From Periconia sp. R9002 (Eukaryota > Ascomycota > Dothideomycetes > Pleosporales > Periconiaceae): a stretch of DNA of 64,000 nucleotides. The stretch is from the NCBI GenBank assembly GCA_023627715.1, contig JAMAHW010000016.1, forward strand, positions 1 through 64,000, written 5' to 3'. A program made the position numbers and the translations under genes. The notes under the pieces were generated by a model. The model saw only the letters and a program-made list of their open reading frames with translations, was not told where the DNA came from and did no database searches. How positions within the stretch are numbered: the first letter of the stretch is position 1; the number at the start of each line of letters is the position of its first letter. Of the stretch, positions 48,301 through 60,984 are shown in pieces.

Positions 48301-51300
48301 TTTCTCTTTTTCTTTCATCAAAAAGCTGATGAGCGCGAAAAACGCCCCTCCTGACGCTACACGGTTACCATTATTTCGTGACACCGACGGAGGTGTATCT
48401 GCTCTGAATGCTGCCATTAATGCTTTCGTTATTATGCCCGCTGATCAAGAGGACAAGTTTCGCTTCAGCCACGACAGATACTTAACGGCGGCCCGCTCAT
48501 CATTGAACCAATGGGATACAACAACAATGCATTATGTCATTGCCAAACTAATGGCAACGAGCGAGGAAGTACAAAATGAAACAGCAATAGGCCCACAAGC
48601 TTTCTACACTCGAAGCCGACATATATGTCTCGCCACTGAGATAATTAAAGCCCGAGAAACTCATAGAGCCCCCTTTCGAGAGATACTTTACCAAGCTGCC
48701 GAGACTGCATGTGAATCGGGCGCAAGGTCAACTGGTATTTATTACTACGCACATTGTTTATCGCTTCTTCAAGATAATCCTTGGGACGATAATCTTCCTG
48801 ATGTGTCGTATCAAGAAACATTGCAACTCTTTGTCCGTGCAGCAGAGTGCTATTTTCATCAGGGAATGATAGAAGAGGCTCAGTCTCTCATTCGAACGAC
48901 CTTTAGACACGCCAGAGACGCCAGCGACATGGCATCCTCGTTCATTCTCCAATCCCGTGTTTATGCAATCCGAGGTGACCATTTTGGAGCTTTCCAATCA
49001 TTAAAAGATTGCTGTTCTCTACTTGGCACATCAATACCTCCTACCACATGGGAGGAGTGCGATGCTCAATTCCAGAAGGTTTGTGCTCATTTACAGAGTG
49101 TAGACAAGGAGCAGCTGCTTTCGCGCCCATTGTCCACAGATGACCGCCTATTGATGACCTTGGGGCCAATCGCTGTTGAACTACTGAGCGCGTCTTACTG
49201 GTCTAACAGCCTGCTCTTTTTCCAAGCCACTCTTATGTTGATTGATCTGCATCTTCATCGAGGAACAGTTTCACAGATGAGTCTGGGGTATATTCACTTG
49301 GGCTCGATTGCAGGGGGGCGGTTCGGTATGATGGAATTCGCCGTCGAATGTGGCACGATTGCAAAACGGCTTTTCGATATGTACCCCGAAGACAATCATA
49401 CCTGTGGTCGAGGACAAACCTTACACAGCGTATTCTTGAGCCATCTGTCCGGGCCCCTGTCTGACGCTATCTTTGACCTTAATAGTAAGCTATCTGACCT
49501 TAGTTTCCCTTGCCGTTCTGCTAACTTATATGGCAGGTGGTTTGAGCCATTCTCTGGCTGCCGGTGACAGGATTGCGTCATTGATGAACCTCGGTTTAAC
49601 TGCTCATGTGCAGCTCATGGCATCTGCTGATGTTGCTGATATAGAAGCGTGGATTGAAGAAACGCCTATAGAGTTCCACAATTGGGGGCTCGACCTTCGC
49701 GGTGGTATGTTTCTTACATCATGCCGACAATTGGCGAGAGCATTGCAAGGCAAAACTGGTGTTCATGATCCGTCTCTCATCTTTTGCGACGATGAGCACA
49801 ACAGCACAAAATATATCGAATTCATGGAGCAAAACGTGTCAAATCCGAAACGACCCAAATCATTCTACCTCGCCTCGCAGATGCCTGCGCTGGTCATGTA
49901 TGGGCATTGGCGCGAAGCAATTTCCCTCGGCAAGCGACTTTTACCAATGTTGGACAGTATGTGGTGTCAAAGGATCGTACATTCCACTTGGTTCTACCTA
50001 TCACTGGCCTACATGGCTTTGATTCGCGAGGAACCCGACCACCTGGAGAAAGAGCAGATGATGGAATTCGTGCAGCAAACTATCAAAAAACTAGAATCAT
50101 GTTGCGTCATAACTGATGTCAACTACCGACAGTGGATTGCACTGTTGTCAGCGGGTGTTTCTGAACTAGCCGGTGACCCACCAGCTGCTTTGCAGTATTT
50201 TGAAACAGCTCTGGATCACTGCGAAATACATGGTTTCACTATGGATGAGGCACTAGCTTTTGAGCTTTACGCCGAATGGCTGATCCGCAAAAAAGCTTTG
50301 CGGCCTGCTCGCCACGTCATGAAAGATTGCATTTCGACGTATCGTAGGATATCAGCCTATGGCAAAGCTGACCAGCTATCTGTCAAATATGAGTGGGTAT
50401 TAAGAGGCACTTCTTCGTTGAGCACGATGGATGTCGCCGTACAAACAACAATTATTGATACGGGTAATACGTCACTACGGTTGGAACAGAATGCCGATCA
50501 AGAAGATCAAACCGCGGTCGAGCGAACGCAAGATTGGGTAGCACCGCATCCCCCGAAGCGACACGAATCACAACAGGACTTTCAGAATGGCCTTTCAGCT
50601 ACAGGCCTGGACATGCTTGACCTCAGTTCTATCCTGGAGAGCAGCCAACTTCTATCGAGTGAGCTCAAGTTCGACAAGTTGATGGCCAAGATGGCAGAGA
50701 TTATCATGGAATCCACTGGCTCATCCCTTTGCGGCATCGTCATAGAAGATGCTCAGATTGAATGGAGTGTAGCCTGCGTAGCAACAAACGAAAACGATAA
50801 ACTTGAAGGATACCCTACCGGTGGCGTAGCATCGTACCCTGAAGGGCAACCTCTGGACACCGTGGAAGATGTCGTAGCGCAGCAGGTCACACATTACACC
50901 CTTCGATTCCGCGAGACAGTCTTTTGCCAGAACCTTCTTGAGGACGACCGATTTTCGAATGTGTCTGAATCTTACCTCAAGAGCAATCCTGATGGGAAAG
51001 CCGTCATCTGCATCCCGATCATACATCTCGATCATCTAATGGGTTCAATTTACGTTGAAGGTCCGCCCAATTCTTTCACAGAGCGCAATACAAATGTACT
51101 ACGCCTACTCGTCAATCAAGTTTCAATCTCCCTTGCCAATGCCTTGCTTTTCAAGCAGGTAGAACGTGTCAGTGCTTCTAACGAAGCAATGCTGGAGATG
51201 CAAAAGCGGGCGCTAGCCCAAGCTCGTGCAGCCGAGATCAAGGCAAAGGAGGCCGAAGCGGTCGCCATCCGGAATATGACACTCAAGGAAGAAGCAGCAA

Positions 51301-52867
51301 AGGCAAAGAGCTTGTTCCTTGCCAATGTCTCACACGAACTCCGCACCCCTTTGAATGGTGTCATTGGCATGTCTGAATTACTCAAAGCAAGCCTTCTGAA
51401 CAGCGAACAAGCAGGCTATGCTGACTCCATTAGAGTCTGTGCGGATACCCTTCTCAGCATCATCAACGACTTGCTCGATTATTCTAAACTGGAGGCTGGT
51501 AAAATGAGCGTCATGAACATGCCGCTCTCTCTCAACGAAACGATAACAGAGGTTGTTCGAGCTTTGGCCTACACAAACGCCGAACGGGGTCTCAAGACGG
51601 TAGAACAACTTGAACTTGACCCCGAATTGCTTGTTATGGGAGATCCCGTTCGCCTGCATCAAATTCTCATGAATCTCCTTTCCAACTCCTACAAATTTAC
51701 GCCCAAGGGTTCTGTCACTGTTCGTGCTACTGTCGACAAAGAGAGCGAGACCTGGATCGATGTCACATGTAGCGTCATTGACACTGGAATCGGTATACCC
51801 GAAGAGCAGATAAAGAAGTTGTTCCTCCCATTTAGTCAAATCGAAAGTTCAAGTTCCCGGAGCTACGGAGGAACAGGTCTAGGTCTGAGTATTTGCAAAG
51901 CCTTGATTGAGAACGTCATGGATGGGAAAGTCTGGCTGGACTCAACTCCTGGTGTTGGCACAACTGTTTCCTTCTCGTTGAGATTCCAGAAGGTGCCGAA
52001 AACCGAAGCCCAGAACAGACAAATCGTGACCCGTGACCCGGATCCGATGGCTAAATTCTCTAGCCAAGAGAACAACGGCCATGAGCAAAACACACCGTGT
52101 ATTGATCTCAGCAAAATCCCCCGCAATGAACTAAAAGTGTGTATCGCCGAAGACAATTTGATCAACCAGAGGATAGCTATATCATTCGTGCAGAAGCTTG
52201 GCTTCAAGTGCGACGCGTATCTCGATGGGTTCAAAACCATCGATGCCCTCGAACGAGCAAGCGCTAACGGTCGGCCTTTCCACCTTGTTCTTATGGATGT
52301 GCAGATGCCCCACTGCGATGGATATGAAGGTAAATTTTAACTGAACACGGCCTTCTTACATAAAACATACTGACTTGATTTTCAGCCACCCGTCTGATCC
52401 GTAAACACCAAGACCCAAACATTCGCAATGTCCTCGTCATCGCCATGACCGCCTCGGCAATCCAGGGCGACAGGGAAAAATGCCTAGCATCAGGCATGAA
52501 CAACTATCTCGCGAAGCCCGTGCGTGCGCAAACACTCAAAGCCCTCCTCGAATCCTACCTCTCTCAGCAAGACGAAGAAAAACACATGCCGAACCTCCAA
52601 TCACAAGCAGTCGAAATAGTCAGGGAAGCCCTACACGAAGTCAAACTTGACGGTACAAACGCTGCCGCATCATCATCAAGTAAGACAAACGGTGCGGTAG
52701 ATGAAGAGAAGAATACCGTCAATGGCGCTCATGATGGTGAAATGGGAGTTCTCAAACCGCCGAGATCGAGACCCAGCTCGGTTCGCATGAATACAACCCA
52801 GAGGTGGCATGCTCCTCCTGGGCAAGACGGAGGCGGTGGACACAATACTGCGAGCAGCCCAGGATAA
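45383..52867 (+). CDS. Hybrid histidine kinase, group X-like, with N-terminal pseudokinase domain
   Basis: Five exons (45383-46516, 46591-47394, 47492-49484, 49537-52329, 52386-52867) encode 2401 residues. Order of parts: a Ser/Thr-kinase-like domain (about 1-380); an AAA-type ATPase with Walker A GTAGLGKS (588-595) and a possible Walker B at LCIWALEDVQ; a long helical TPR-like middle; a GAF domain (about 1680-1850); a coiled linker; HisKA with His1910 in SHELRTPLNGVIG; HATPase with NLLSNSYKFTP, DTGIGIP and GGTGLGLSI; and a receiver with acceptor Asp2231 in LVLMDVQMP and Lys in LAKPV. In the kinase-like domain HRD is replaced by HGEIRGDAF and DFG by NFG, so it is probably inactive. Relatives include fission-yeast Mak1/Mak2/Mak3, of which Mak2 and Mak3 sense peroxide. 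The receiver is split by the last intron. The start has context GAACCATGG. Confidence 0.95.
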
Positions 52868-53765
52868 GTTTGGTTTATTTTTTTTCCTCCCCTCACTACA
52901 TGTCCCTCAGCTTGTCATTTTTGCATATTCTTACTTGCGTCCTGCTCAAGCGTCTTGTTGTACAACTTTTTCTGTTATTTCATTTACTCTTCCTTGACGA
53001 TGCTCACGAGGCGATCTTGTTTCAGATATGCTTTTTTTCCCTTCATGGTTCTTTTGAGAAGTGTTGCTGCGTGGATTTCACCCTCACACCCAGAATACTG
53101 TCACAACGACGAACGACGCAAGCATTGCAAGGTGTTTTACACGGGGCCCAAGGGTTATTAGGACTTTAAGGCTAGAAACGGTATCATCGGAAACGGGAAC
53201 TCGCTACTTGTCTGCATATTTTGATACATACTTACATTTGATAACGCACACACACACATACCCGGAAATGGTTTTTTTTGAAACAGGTTAAGGAAACAAA
53301 GCTGCTTTTTTTTTTGCGAATTATGGGCATCTACAGAGGGTATTCCCTTTTTTTTTATCAGTAAATGAGAATGAGAAGCCTTTTTATACCCGCCGAATAA
53401 CCTGCAACGAAGCATAATCTTTTTTTTAGGTCTACGGTTTGCTGCAAGGTATTGCCGTGGTTAGAAGTGCGTCGTTCCGATATATCAAAGACATCACATA
53501 AAGATCCAGGAAACATTCAGTGCCGGCGGAAAACCAGGTAATCATTTTTTTTTGGTTGATGCTGCAAGAGGTGCTCCGCATCGGGGTATCCCCATCCCTA
53601 AATCCCTCATAACGCCAAAAATGGCAGACCGCATGATGAATTCACTACCTTCACGGTATGTTGAGTGCCTGCGATGCTTTATATGCATGCTAGGCCAAGA
53701 AAAGGAGACGATTCGTCAAAGCCACCCAATGCAATCATGGCATGGTAAGCTTTCACGCCCATCAC
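52868..53765. other. Convergent 3' region
   Basis: Lies between the stops of the histidine kinase (plus) and the unrecognised gene (minus). It is T-rich with several T tracts on the plus strand. No gene is supported. Confidence 0.5.
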
Positions 53766-54813
53766 CTACCATTTGTGGCGAACCTCCAGCTTGACGGCCC
53801 GGTTCTCGTTGGCCAAGATTCGGGCAAGACGGCTGATGTAGCATTCCTCCATGGTGCGAGATGCTAAAAAAGAAGCAGAGGGGTCAGTCATTATCTCTTG
53901 GTGCACTTCACACAGGACTACTTACGATCAGCAGATGCCTCGTCCGTAGCGAGTTGCTCCATCTGCAGGAAGATGCGCTCAGCAATCTCCTCCAGCTCTT
54001 CAGCCCAGTTGCTCTGCTCCCTGACTCCCTCTCGTTCAACATCTTGCTTGTCATTGGCATCTTCTCCAGCAGCGTCAGAGATTTCGCTGCTCGCACCAGT
54101 AGCTCCAATTGCGGCCGCGGTCGAAGAAGAGGTCTTCTTGGCATCGGGATCAACAACGGGAAGGTCCTTACTCTGGAAGTTGATATATTCCTCGAAGCGG
54201 GGGTTGGTAAGAGGGGATCCCATCTCGAGCGAAATTGTACCTGTGGTAAGACCTGTATGGGGAGTTGCAGAGGGGCTCGGAGGAATAATGGCAGAGAAAG
54301 AGGCATATTTACCTGGAGAGATTTGATTTCCGGCCTTGACCTCAGCCTCGGCTTCGACGTCAAGCTTGTTGTCCTCGTGATCTCCACCAGTGGTGGAAGC
54401 AGCGGCGGAACCTTTGCTCGAAGTAGCATAACCATCCATTCCGGAGATATGCTCGTCGAGTTTGAGCTGGATCAGACGGTCGGCAGCAGCACTCAAACCA
54501 CGGCCGCGTGCGCCCGCGTATGCCGAGGGAGCTGGCGAGAAGGAGTAGGGCGAATTGTAAGGTGGGCTTGGGAACAGGGCCATCTCCGCGCTCTCATTCA
54601 AGTCCTCCTGGATCGGCTTGAGTTTGGCTCCGACAGCATCCTGGAGAACGACACCGTCAGTCGCATCTCCAAAAAAGGAACCAACACATTAGTTACCAAG
54701 TGGGGGCTGAGAGTGGTGCGGTCGACTCCGCTGGCATCCGTGTTGGGCGTGACGTTGGGAGGCGACGGATCTCCGGAGCTGGAGCCCACGGACGTGATTT
54801 TGGCAGTCGTCAT
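53766..54813 (-). CDS. Unrecognised conserved-looking protein with in-frame optional intron
   Basis: Four exons (54813-54697, 54640-54313, 54252-53926, 53863-53766) give 289 residues. I do not recognise a family. The N-terminus is Ser/Thr/Pro-rich. Next come KLKPIQEDLNESAEMALFPS, a Tyr/Ser/Pro/Ala tract (YNSPYSFSPAPSAYAGARG) and the helix LSAAADRLIQLKLDEHI. An acidic, Ala-rich segment leads to the helix NWAEELEEIAERIFLQMEQL. The C-terminus from the short last exon is RTMEECYISRLARILANENR followed by AVKLEVRHKW. The intron at 54253-54312 is exactly 60 nt, has no stop and good signals, so retaining it would yield a 309-residue form. No enzyme motif is visible. The composition suggests a helical adaptor or regulatory protein. 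Exon 1 and the last exon rest on splice signals alone. Confidence 0.7.
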
Positions 54814-55179
54814 GGTGGATTGTCGGCGTCGTTATAAGAGTATGTAGAAGAGCGCCACGAAAGCGTATGCGAGAGGGTGGAGGAGGAGAGGTTGGTCGCA
54901 GAGGGGCAGAGCTTTCGAGGCGCATACAGAGCCCAAGGTGTGGAAAGGCGGAGATCAAAGGTGAAGGCAGAAATCAAGCACGTGACCCGGTAGCGTAGAG
55001 TAAAGGGTTGGTGAACAGGGCATTTCGAGGTACTGGTGACGGTTTATAGTGTGTACATATAGGTGAGTGAGAGTTAAGTGTGAGTGAGGGTCTTTCCTCG
55101 TCGCGCCTTCCTTGTCTCGGGAAGCAAACGACAGTCTCCCCGCAAGCAACAAATATCGAATGCCCAGGGAGCAAACCCA
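54814..55179. other. Intergenic region
   Basis: 366 bp upstream of the unrecognised gene and downstream of the PQ-loop gene, both on the minus strand. No further feature seen. Confidence 0.5.
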
Positions 55180-56264
55180 TCAGGCCCCACTACTGTTGTT
55201 CTTGTTCCTATCTTCATCTCTCATTGCCGTGGTCCGCTGGCGCATGAGGTCGGCTTCTCCCGAGGGCGTCCTGAATACCGACGTGCTCGAGGGCAGGTTG
55301 TGCAACGTGAGGGGCTCTGCCGCCGCCTGCAATGCTCTCTCACCGCCAGAGCGAGGTGGAGCAGTGTTTACACCATCATTCACACCGACTTTCCGCTTTT
55401 GAAGTCTCTTCCTCACCCACGGCAACAGGTTGTAGTACCCGCCGCACGCAAACACACCTATCCACAGGACCAGTTCAGTGCCGTAAATAACGATACCCAG
55501 AACATCAAGTTTGGACTGGAAAACAATGGAGACGAGCGAAAACAAATCACCCGCTGCATCGATGCCGACGAAGAGGAAAGAAATTCCGCGGACGGTACGG
55601 TGAATGTATATATCCCAGTAGTGCCTGAGCACGCCGGCAGCAAGGAGGACGGCTGACAAGACTGCCATTAGAGTGAGTGACCACTGCACTTCTCTATCCT
55701 TCGCGGCCCGCAATGCAAAAATGAGACCCGTCTGTACCCCGCCCATAATACACGCCACGGGAACAACTACGACAAGAGACCGACCAGTCCTATACATGTA
55801 GTCGTGCTTAGCTCAAATTCACGCGCGGGCGTTACCAAGGAGCATGGGTTCAAAGATACCTTTTCGTAATAGAAACATTGTATCCAAGTTACCAAGCTCA
55901 ACAGAGTCAAGATCTGGGGCTGTATTCTCAATGCAATATTGAAGTTCTCGACAATGTTATACACCCCTAAAGGGACGCCAGCCCACGCCCACAGCATCAT
56001 CATGGTCGGCTGCAGCCCAGTAGCGTTATGCCGTCGCCAATTGATCCATATTTGTGGGAGTAGCTACAAAACACGCGTCAACCATTTATGCGTTTAGCTA
56101 CACATGTACCTATACATGTACATCGTGATGGAGGCAAATCACGAACCTGGACAGACCAACAAACCTGCGGAAAATTAGCATCAGATGAACAAGGAATGTA
56201 CAAAGTATTGAATACGCACGGCACCGATGGTTCCCAGAACATTGGCAGCTGCAGGAACATCCAT
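55180..56264 (-). CDS. PQ-loop repeat membrane protein
   Basis: Four exons (56264-56220, 56164-56147, 56063-55860, 55806-55180) give 297 residues. Exon 2 is only 18 nt and encodes VCWSVQ, but it completes the motif GTIGAVCWSVQLLPQIWINW with the Pro-Gln of the PQ-loop. Several membrane helices follow: MMMLWAWAGVPLGVYNI, ILTLLSLVTWIQCFYYE, LVVVVPVACIMGGVQTGLIF, LTLMAVLSAVLLAAGVL, ISFLFVGIDAAGDLFSLVSI and VLGIVIYGTELVLWIGVFA. The C-terminal tail of about 70 residues is polar. The acceptor for exon 4 (GAGCTAAG) was chosen because it alone keeps frame. PQ-loop proteins include vacuolar basic amino acid exporters and KDEL-receptor and MPC relatives; substrate and membrane are not known here. It is divergent from ERV1 with only 255 bp between starts. 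Confidence 0.85.
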
Positions 56265-56519
56265 TGAAGTCAGGGATTGTTCAGACGAAAGTTCATGCAG
56301 TCCCTCGATTCCCCACGCTCACGTCGATGGATAGATCTGATAAAGGCATCCCTGCTTGCTTCGTGCCACTAGCGCGCACCCCTGCACGGACAGGAACCAG
56401 CGGGAACGTCCAACTGCATATGATGATTTCCAAGCAACAAAGCTCTTGAATCTCACTCCGCAGACTACGCATTTCACATTCTTTTCGCATCTGTATTTCC
56501 TTGTTCTTCACCACAGAGT
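56265..56519. promoter_or_regulatory. Short bidirectional promoter, PQ-loop gene and ERV1
   Basis: Only 255 bp separate the divergent ATGs, so promoter elements are probably shared. No individual factor site could be assigned. Confidence 0.45.
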
Positions 56520-57158
56520 ATGGCGCCTGGAGCTATAGAACCGACCGAGCGGGAGCAGCAAGCACCGGCTGCCGTCGCTGTCGCGCCACCAAAAGATCTT
56601 CCCAAAGGCGTAGTGCTCGGTCCGGATGGCAAGCCGTAAGTACAATTTGGGAAGGGGAATGCACAATCCATACTCACGAATTGGTTACTAACTTTAAATT
56701 GCAGCTGCCGCACCTGCTCCAGCGTCTCCTCCCTCCTCGCCCTCTCCAAGAGCACATCCACCTCCAAGCCCACCGCCAAAGCTGTCTCCACACCCGCCGC
56801 CCTCCCCGCCGACTGTCCTCCCGATGTTGAACAACTCGGCCGCTCATCCTGGACCCTCCTGCACTCGATAACCGGCGCGTATCCTACCAACCCTTCGCCC
56901 ACCCTGCAAGCCGAAACCCGCAGCTTCATTTCCACGTTCGCAAAACTGTACCCGTGCTGGCACTGTGCAGGCGACTTCCAGGAATGGATGCGCCGCGATG
57001 GGAATGCGCCGCGCGTGAGCAGTCGCGAGGAATTTGGGCGGTGGATGTGCGAGGCGCATAATGCTGTCAATGTCAAATTGGGAAAGAAAGAGTTTGACTG
57101 TGGACGGTGGGAGGAAAGGTGGAGGACTGGGTGGAAGGACGGACGGTGTGATTTTTAA
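56520..57158 (+). CDS. ERV1: FAD-linked sulfhydryl oxidase of the mitochondrial intermembrane space
   Basis: Exons 56520-56635 and 56705-57158 (69-nt intron) encode 189 residues, the size of yeast Erv1. The enzyme re-oxidises Mia40 during disulfide-relay import and passes electrons through FAD to cytochrome c. The shuttle pair is CRTC (Cys40/Cys43), completed only by splicing. The catalytic core begins LGRSSWTLLHSITGAYP. The FAD-proximal disulfide is Cys123/Cys126 in YPCWHCAGDF, and the structural Cys pair lies in CEAHNAVNVKLGKKEFDC. The segment between shuttle and core is Ser/Thr/Ala-rich and flexible. No cleavable presequence is seen, as expected for this compartment. The C-terminal segment (WEERWRTGWKDGRCDF) matches ALR/Erv1 rather than ER-resident Erv2, which would have a signal anchor. 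Confidence 0.96.
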
Positions 57159-58035
57159 ACCTCATTCAGCGGGGGGCTTAAGGGTATAAAAGAAGAAGCG
57201 GAAGAGGAAGAGTGAGGTTCATCACGGTGTACGATTACTTGTAACACTCGCATACATCGCTGCCGCGGCCAGCATAAACATTGTACAACACTACAACTAT
57301 ATAGAGGGAAAGAATCCCCGGGGCATTTGGGCGGCGTTATTTTCAGGAGCGGATGAGGCGGGTTTAAGGACATGATAATTCCACTCAATCCATCCCATAT
57401 CTCAATGCATCTCCAATATCCGCTCCTTCCACTCACTCGCTGTGCATCATCGCCATCTTCTAACAAGACTCAGACCTAGCCTTCACCACAACCTTCTTCT
57501 TCCTCTAACGGGGTCAGTAGTCAAATCATGACCATTGCCCAAAGACGACCGAACAAAACCAAAATCAAGAAGCTCAAGTCCACTTGGACTCTTCTTTACC
57601 TGCTGAGCCGGTCTAACGCCGACCCATACCATCAGATCGTCTACCCAACCCCTATTTCCCTTTCAACCATCCCAAAGCTCATTGTTAATTATTCAAGTCA
57701 TTCATTCACTCTCTTTTGGTTCTCAATCTATTTTTCCCCCGAAACAACCCCGATCAGTCGCGCGAGCGAGAGATCAAATTCAGACGGAACCACGGTTCCG
57801 TTCCATACATTTGGGGTCCAGACGTTCCTTCTTGGGAAGTTGTACGATGTCATGACGAGGAATTAAGGAGTATCCATGACCGCAACATTCACCGACCGTA
57901 TATATGAATAGATGTGGTGAGCGGTTTGTCACGAAAAACACGTCGAAATCCATCTGCTGAAACCTCTCCATCTCCTCCCTTCCTCCCACCTCCCTCTCTT
58001 GAAAAACACACTCGAATAACAACAGCAACCAAGCA
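57159..58035. other. Intergenic region
   Basis: About 880 bp downstream of ERV1. No motif-bearing frame or repeat is seen. The last 100 bp before 58036 are C/T-rich. Confidence 0.45.
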
Positions 58036-58461
58036 ATGCCTCTCTCCTCCCACATCCTCTCCTTCCTCTCTTTCCTCTCCACCGTCTTCGAGCTCTTCTT
58101 GTACATCGGCGTCCTCTACAGCATCTACAACATTGTAGCCTTCGAGTTTGCATCACGAGGAAGTGTTGATTCCTTCCTTCCCATCTTCAGCTTCTTTTTG
58201 TTCCTCCCTACCATCTACACATTTTCTAAATTTATATACTGCGTTGTGAGAGAAGACTTTGGGGGAGGTGCTGCTGCTCCTACTACTACTGGTACTGGTA
58301 ATACTACCGACGACACCACGCTCCAACACTCCACCAAGGAAGAAGAAGAAGAAGAGAAAGGCGCACCTGTACAATGCCACCACCGACAACAAACCCCAGT
58401 CCCAGCCCCATCCCGGCCGCAGCATCCGACGCCATCATCTTCAGCTGTTTCGGCATCTTGA
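58036..58461 (+). CDS. Possible small membrane protein, gene model uncertain
   Basis: A 141-residue frame begins with hydrophobic segments (residues 6-37, HILSFLSFLSTVFELFLYIG and onward; 47-70, FLPIFSFFLFLPTIYTFSKF), then becomes Thr/Glu/Pro-rich. A second frame at 58374-58973 overlaps it in another phase and has its own helix (IIFSCFGILIGVGVACCARQ) followed by a basic, Gly-rich tail. The two could be one gene: a donor at 58299 (ACTGGTAATA, phase 1) and the acceptor CCGCAG ending at 58421 would join GTG directly to ASDAIIFSC, removing the overlap and giving three helices. The sequence is strongly purine/pyrimidine-biased, so either frame may be spurious. No family recognised. Confidence 0.4.
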   Translation: MPLSSHILSFLSFLSTVFELFLYIGVLYSIYNIVAFEFASRGSVDSFLPIFSFFLFLPTIYTFSKFIYCVVREDFGGGAAAPTTTGTGNTTDDTTLQHSTKEEEEEEKGAPVQCHHRQQTPVPAPSRPQHPTPSSSAVSAS

Positions 58462-58973
58462 TAGGGGTAGGCGTGGCGTGCTGTGCGCGGCAGTGGTGGA
58501 AGAGGAGGGTGCTGCGGAAGAAGCGACGGGGACAAGGGGAAGGGGGTCGAGAAATGACGGGCGCAGATGGCGGTGGTGGTGTTGGGAATGGCAGTGCAGA
58601 GCACCAAGGAAGGGGAGGGGACCTGGGGAGAATGGAAGAAGGTGGTGGTGGTGGTATCACGCAGTATCGGATCGCGAGGGTGCAGGTGGGAGCTACGGTG
58701 GCGCCGACGCCGCCGCTGGGTGAGGGGGAGGTACGGCGGGTAGATATGCAGGAGCGGGCGAGGGGGAGAGAGGGGGGGAGTGAGGAGAAGGAAAAAGAAA
58801 AGGAGAGGAGGGGGCATGTGTCGAATGATGATGATGGTGTTGCTGCGCGTGGTAGAGGTGGTGGAGATGGGAGTGGGACGACGACCACGACGCCAGACGG
58901 ACTTCCTACATCTGCGTCTACGTCTATACCTGACGATGAATGTCGACGAGCAAACAATGAATCATTGTCTTGA

Positions 58974-59756
58974 GATTGGAACCTGTGTCCAACCCTCGAA
59001 ATCCATCTTCATCCATCCCTGTAACAAATTTCACCCTCCAAGTCCCGACTTTAGCTTCCCGCGAAACGATCGACCAACTGGAAGAAAAAGATGAATAAAA
59101 GTAATGGAAAGATGGCTTGTAGGTACGTTTATGATATGTACATACATGTATGAATTGATTCATGCACGTAATGGATGAATATATCAATGATACACTTTTT
59201 GCACACCCAAGTACGGGTATTGACTTCATTCGTTGGGGTGCGGTACGTACCTACATACATCATGTATGCACACATTGATGCATGTGGGTATCCGTCAATC
59301 ACATGCAGATCACGTGCAAACAACATGCGACCACATGCAGCATGCCCTGCAGCTGGAGATGTACTATTGGTCGAAATCAACCTTCGCAATTTCATTTCTC
59401 AGCAACTTCTTGAACAACTCAAACATGCGTGAAAGCTTAGAACGGATCAAAGTAATTTATTTTTAGGTGGTATTCGTGTTTCGTTGCAAAAAAGGGGGCG
59501 TCTTCCATTTCCCGGCCATACTACACACCTCCTGGCGGTTGTCCCGATGCATTAAAGCATCGCAATTACATGGAGATTAGAAGCGAGAACTTCTCAATCC
59601 AAAGAACCTGTCTCGGAGCAATCCAAGATGTGAGACTAGCCAGACCATCTACTCACGTGGATATAAACAATGCAATACCAACCATCTCCATTGACCTGGT
59701 CTAAAAGTACCGTAGATGCCACAAGCAGCTGCTGCTACTAATCAGGATAGATAAAC
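58974..59756. other. Intergenic region
   Basis: 3' flank of the MAP kinase gene (minus) and of the uncertain membrane ORF (plus). It contains TACATACATGTATG-type motifs near 59120-59300 and repeated ACATGCA near 59290-59345. No gene is supported. Confidence 0.45.

Positions 59757-60984
<1,228 letters not shown>

Noticed and set aside
53552..53794. Plus-strand frame of 80 codons downstream of the histidine kinase
   Set aside because: Starts in low-complexity sequence and overlaps the last exon of the minus-strand gene.
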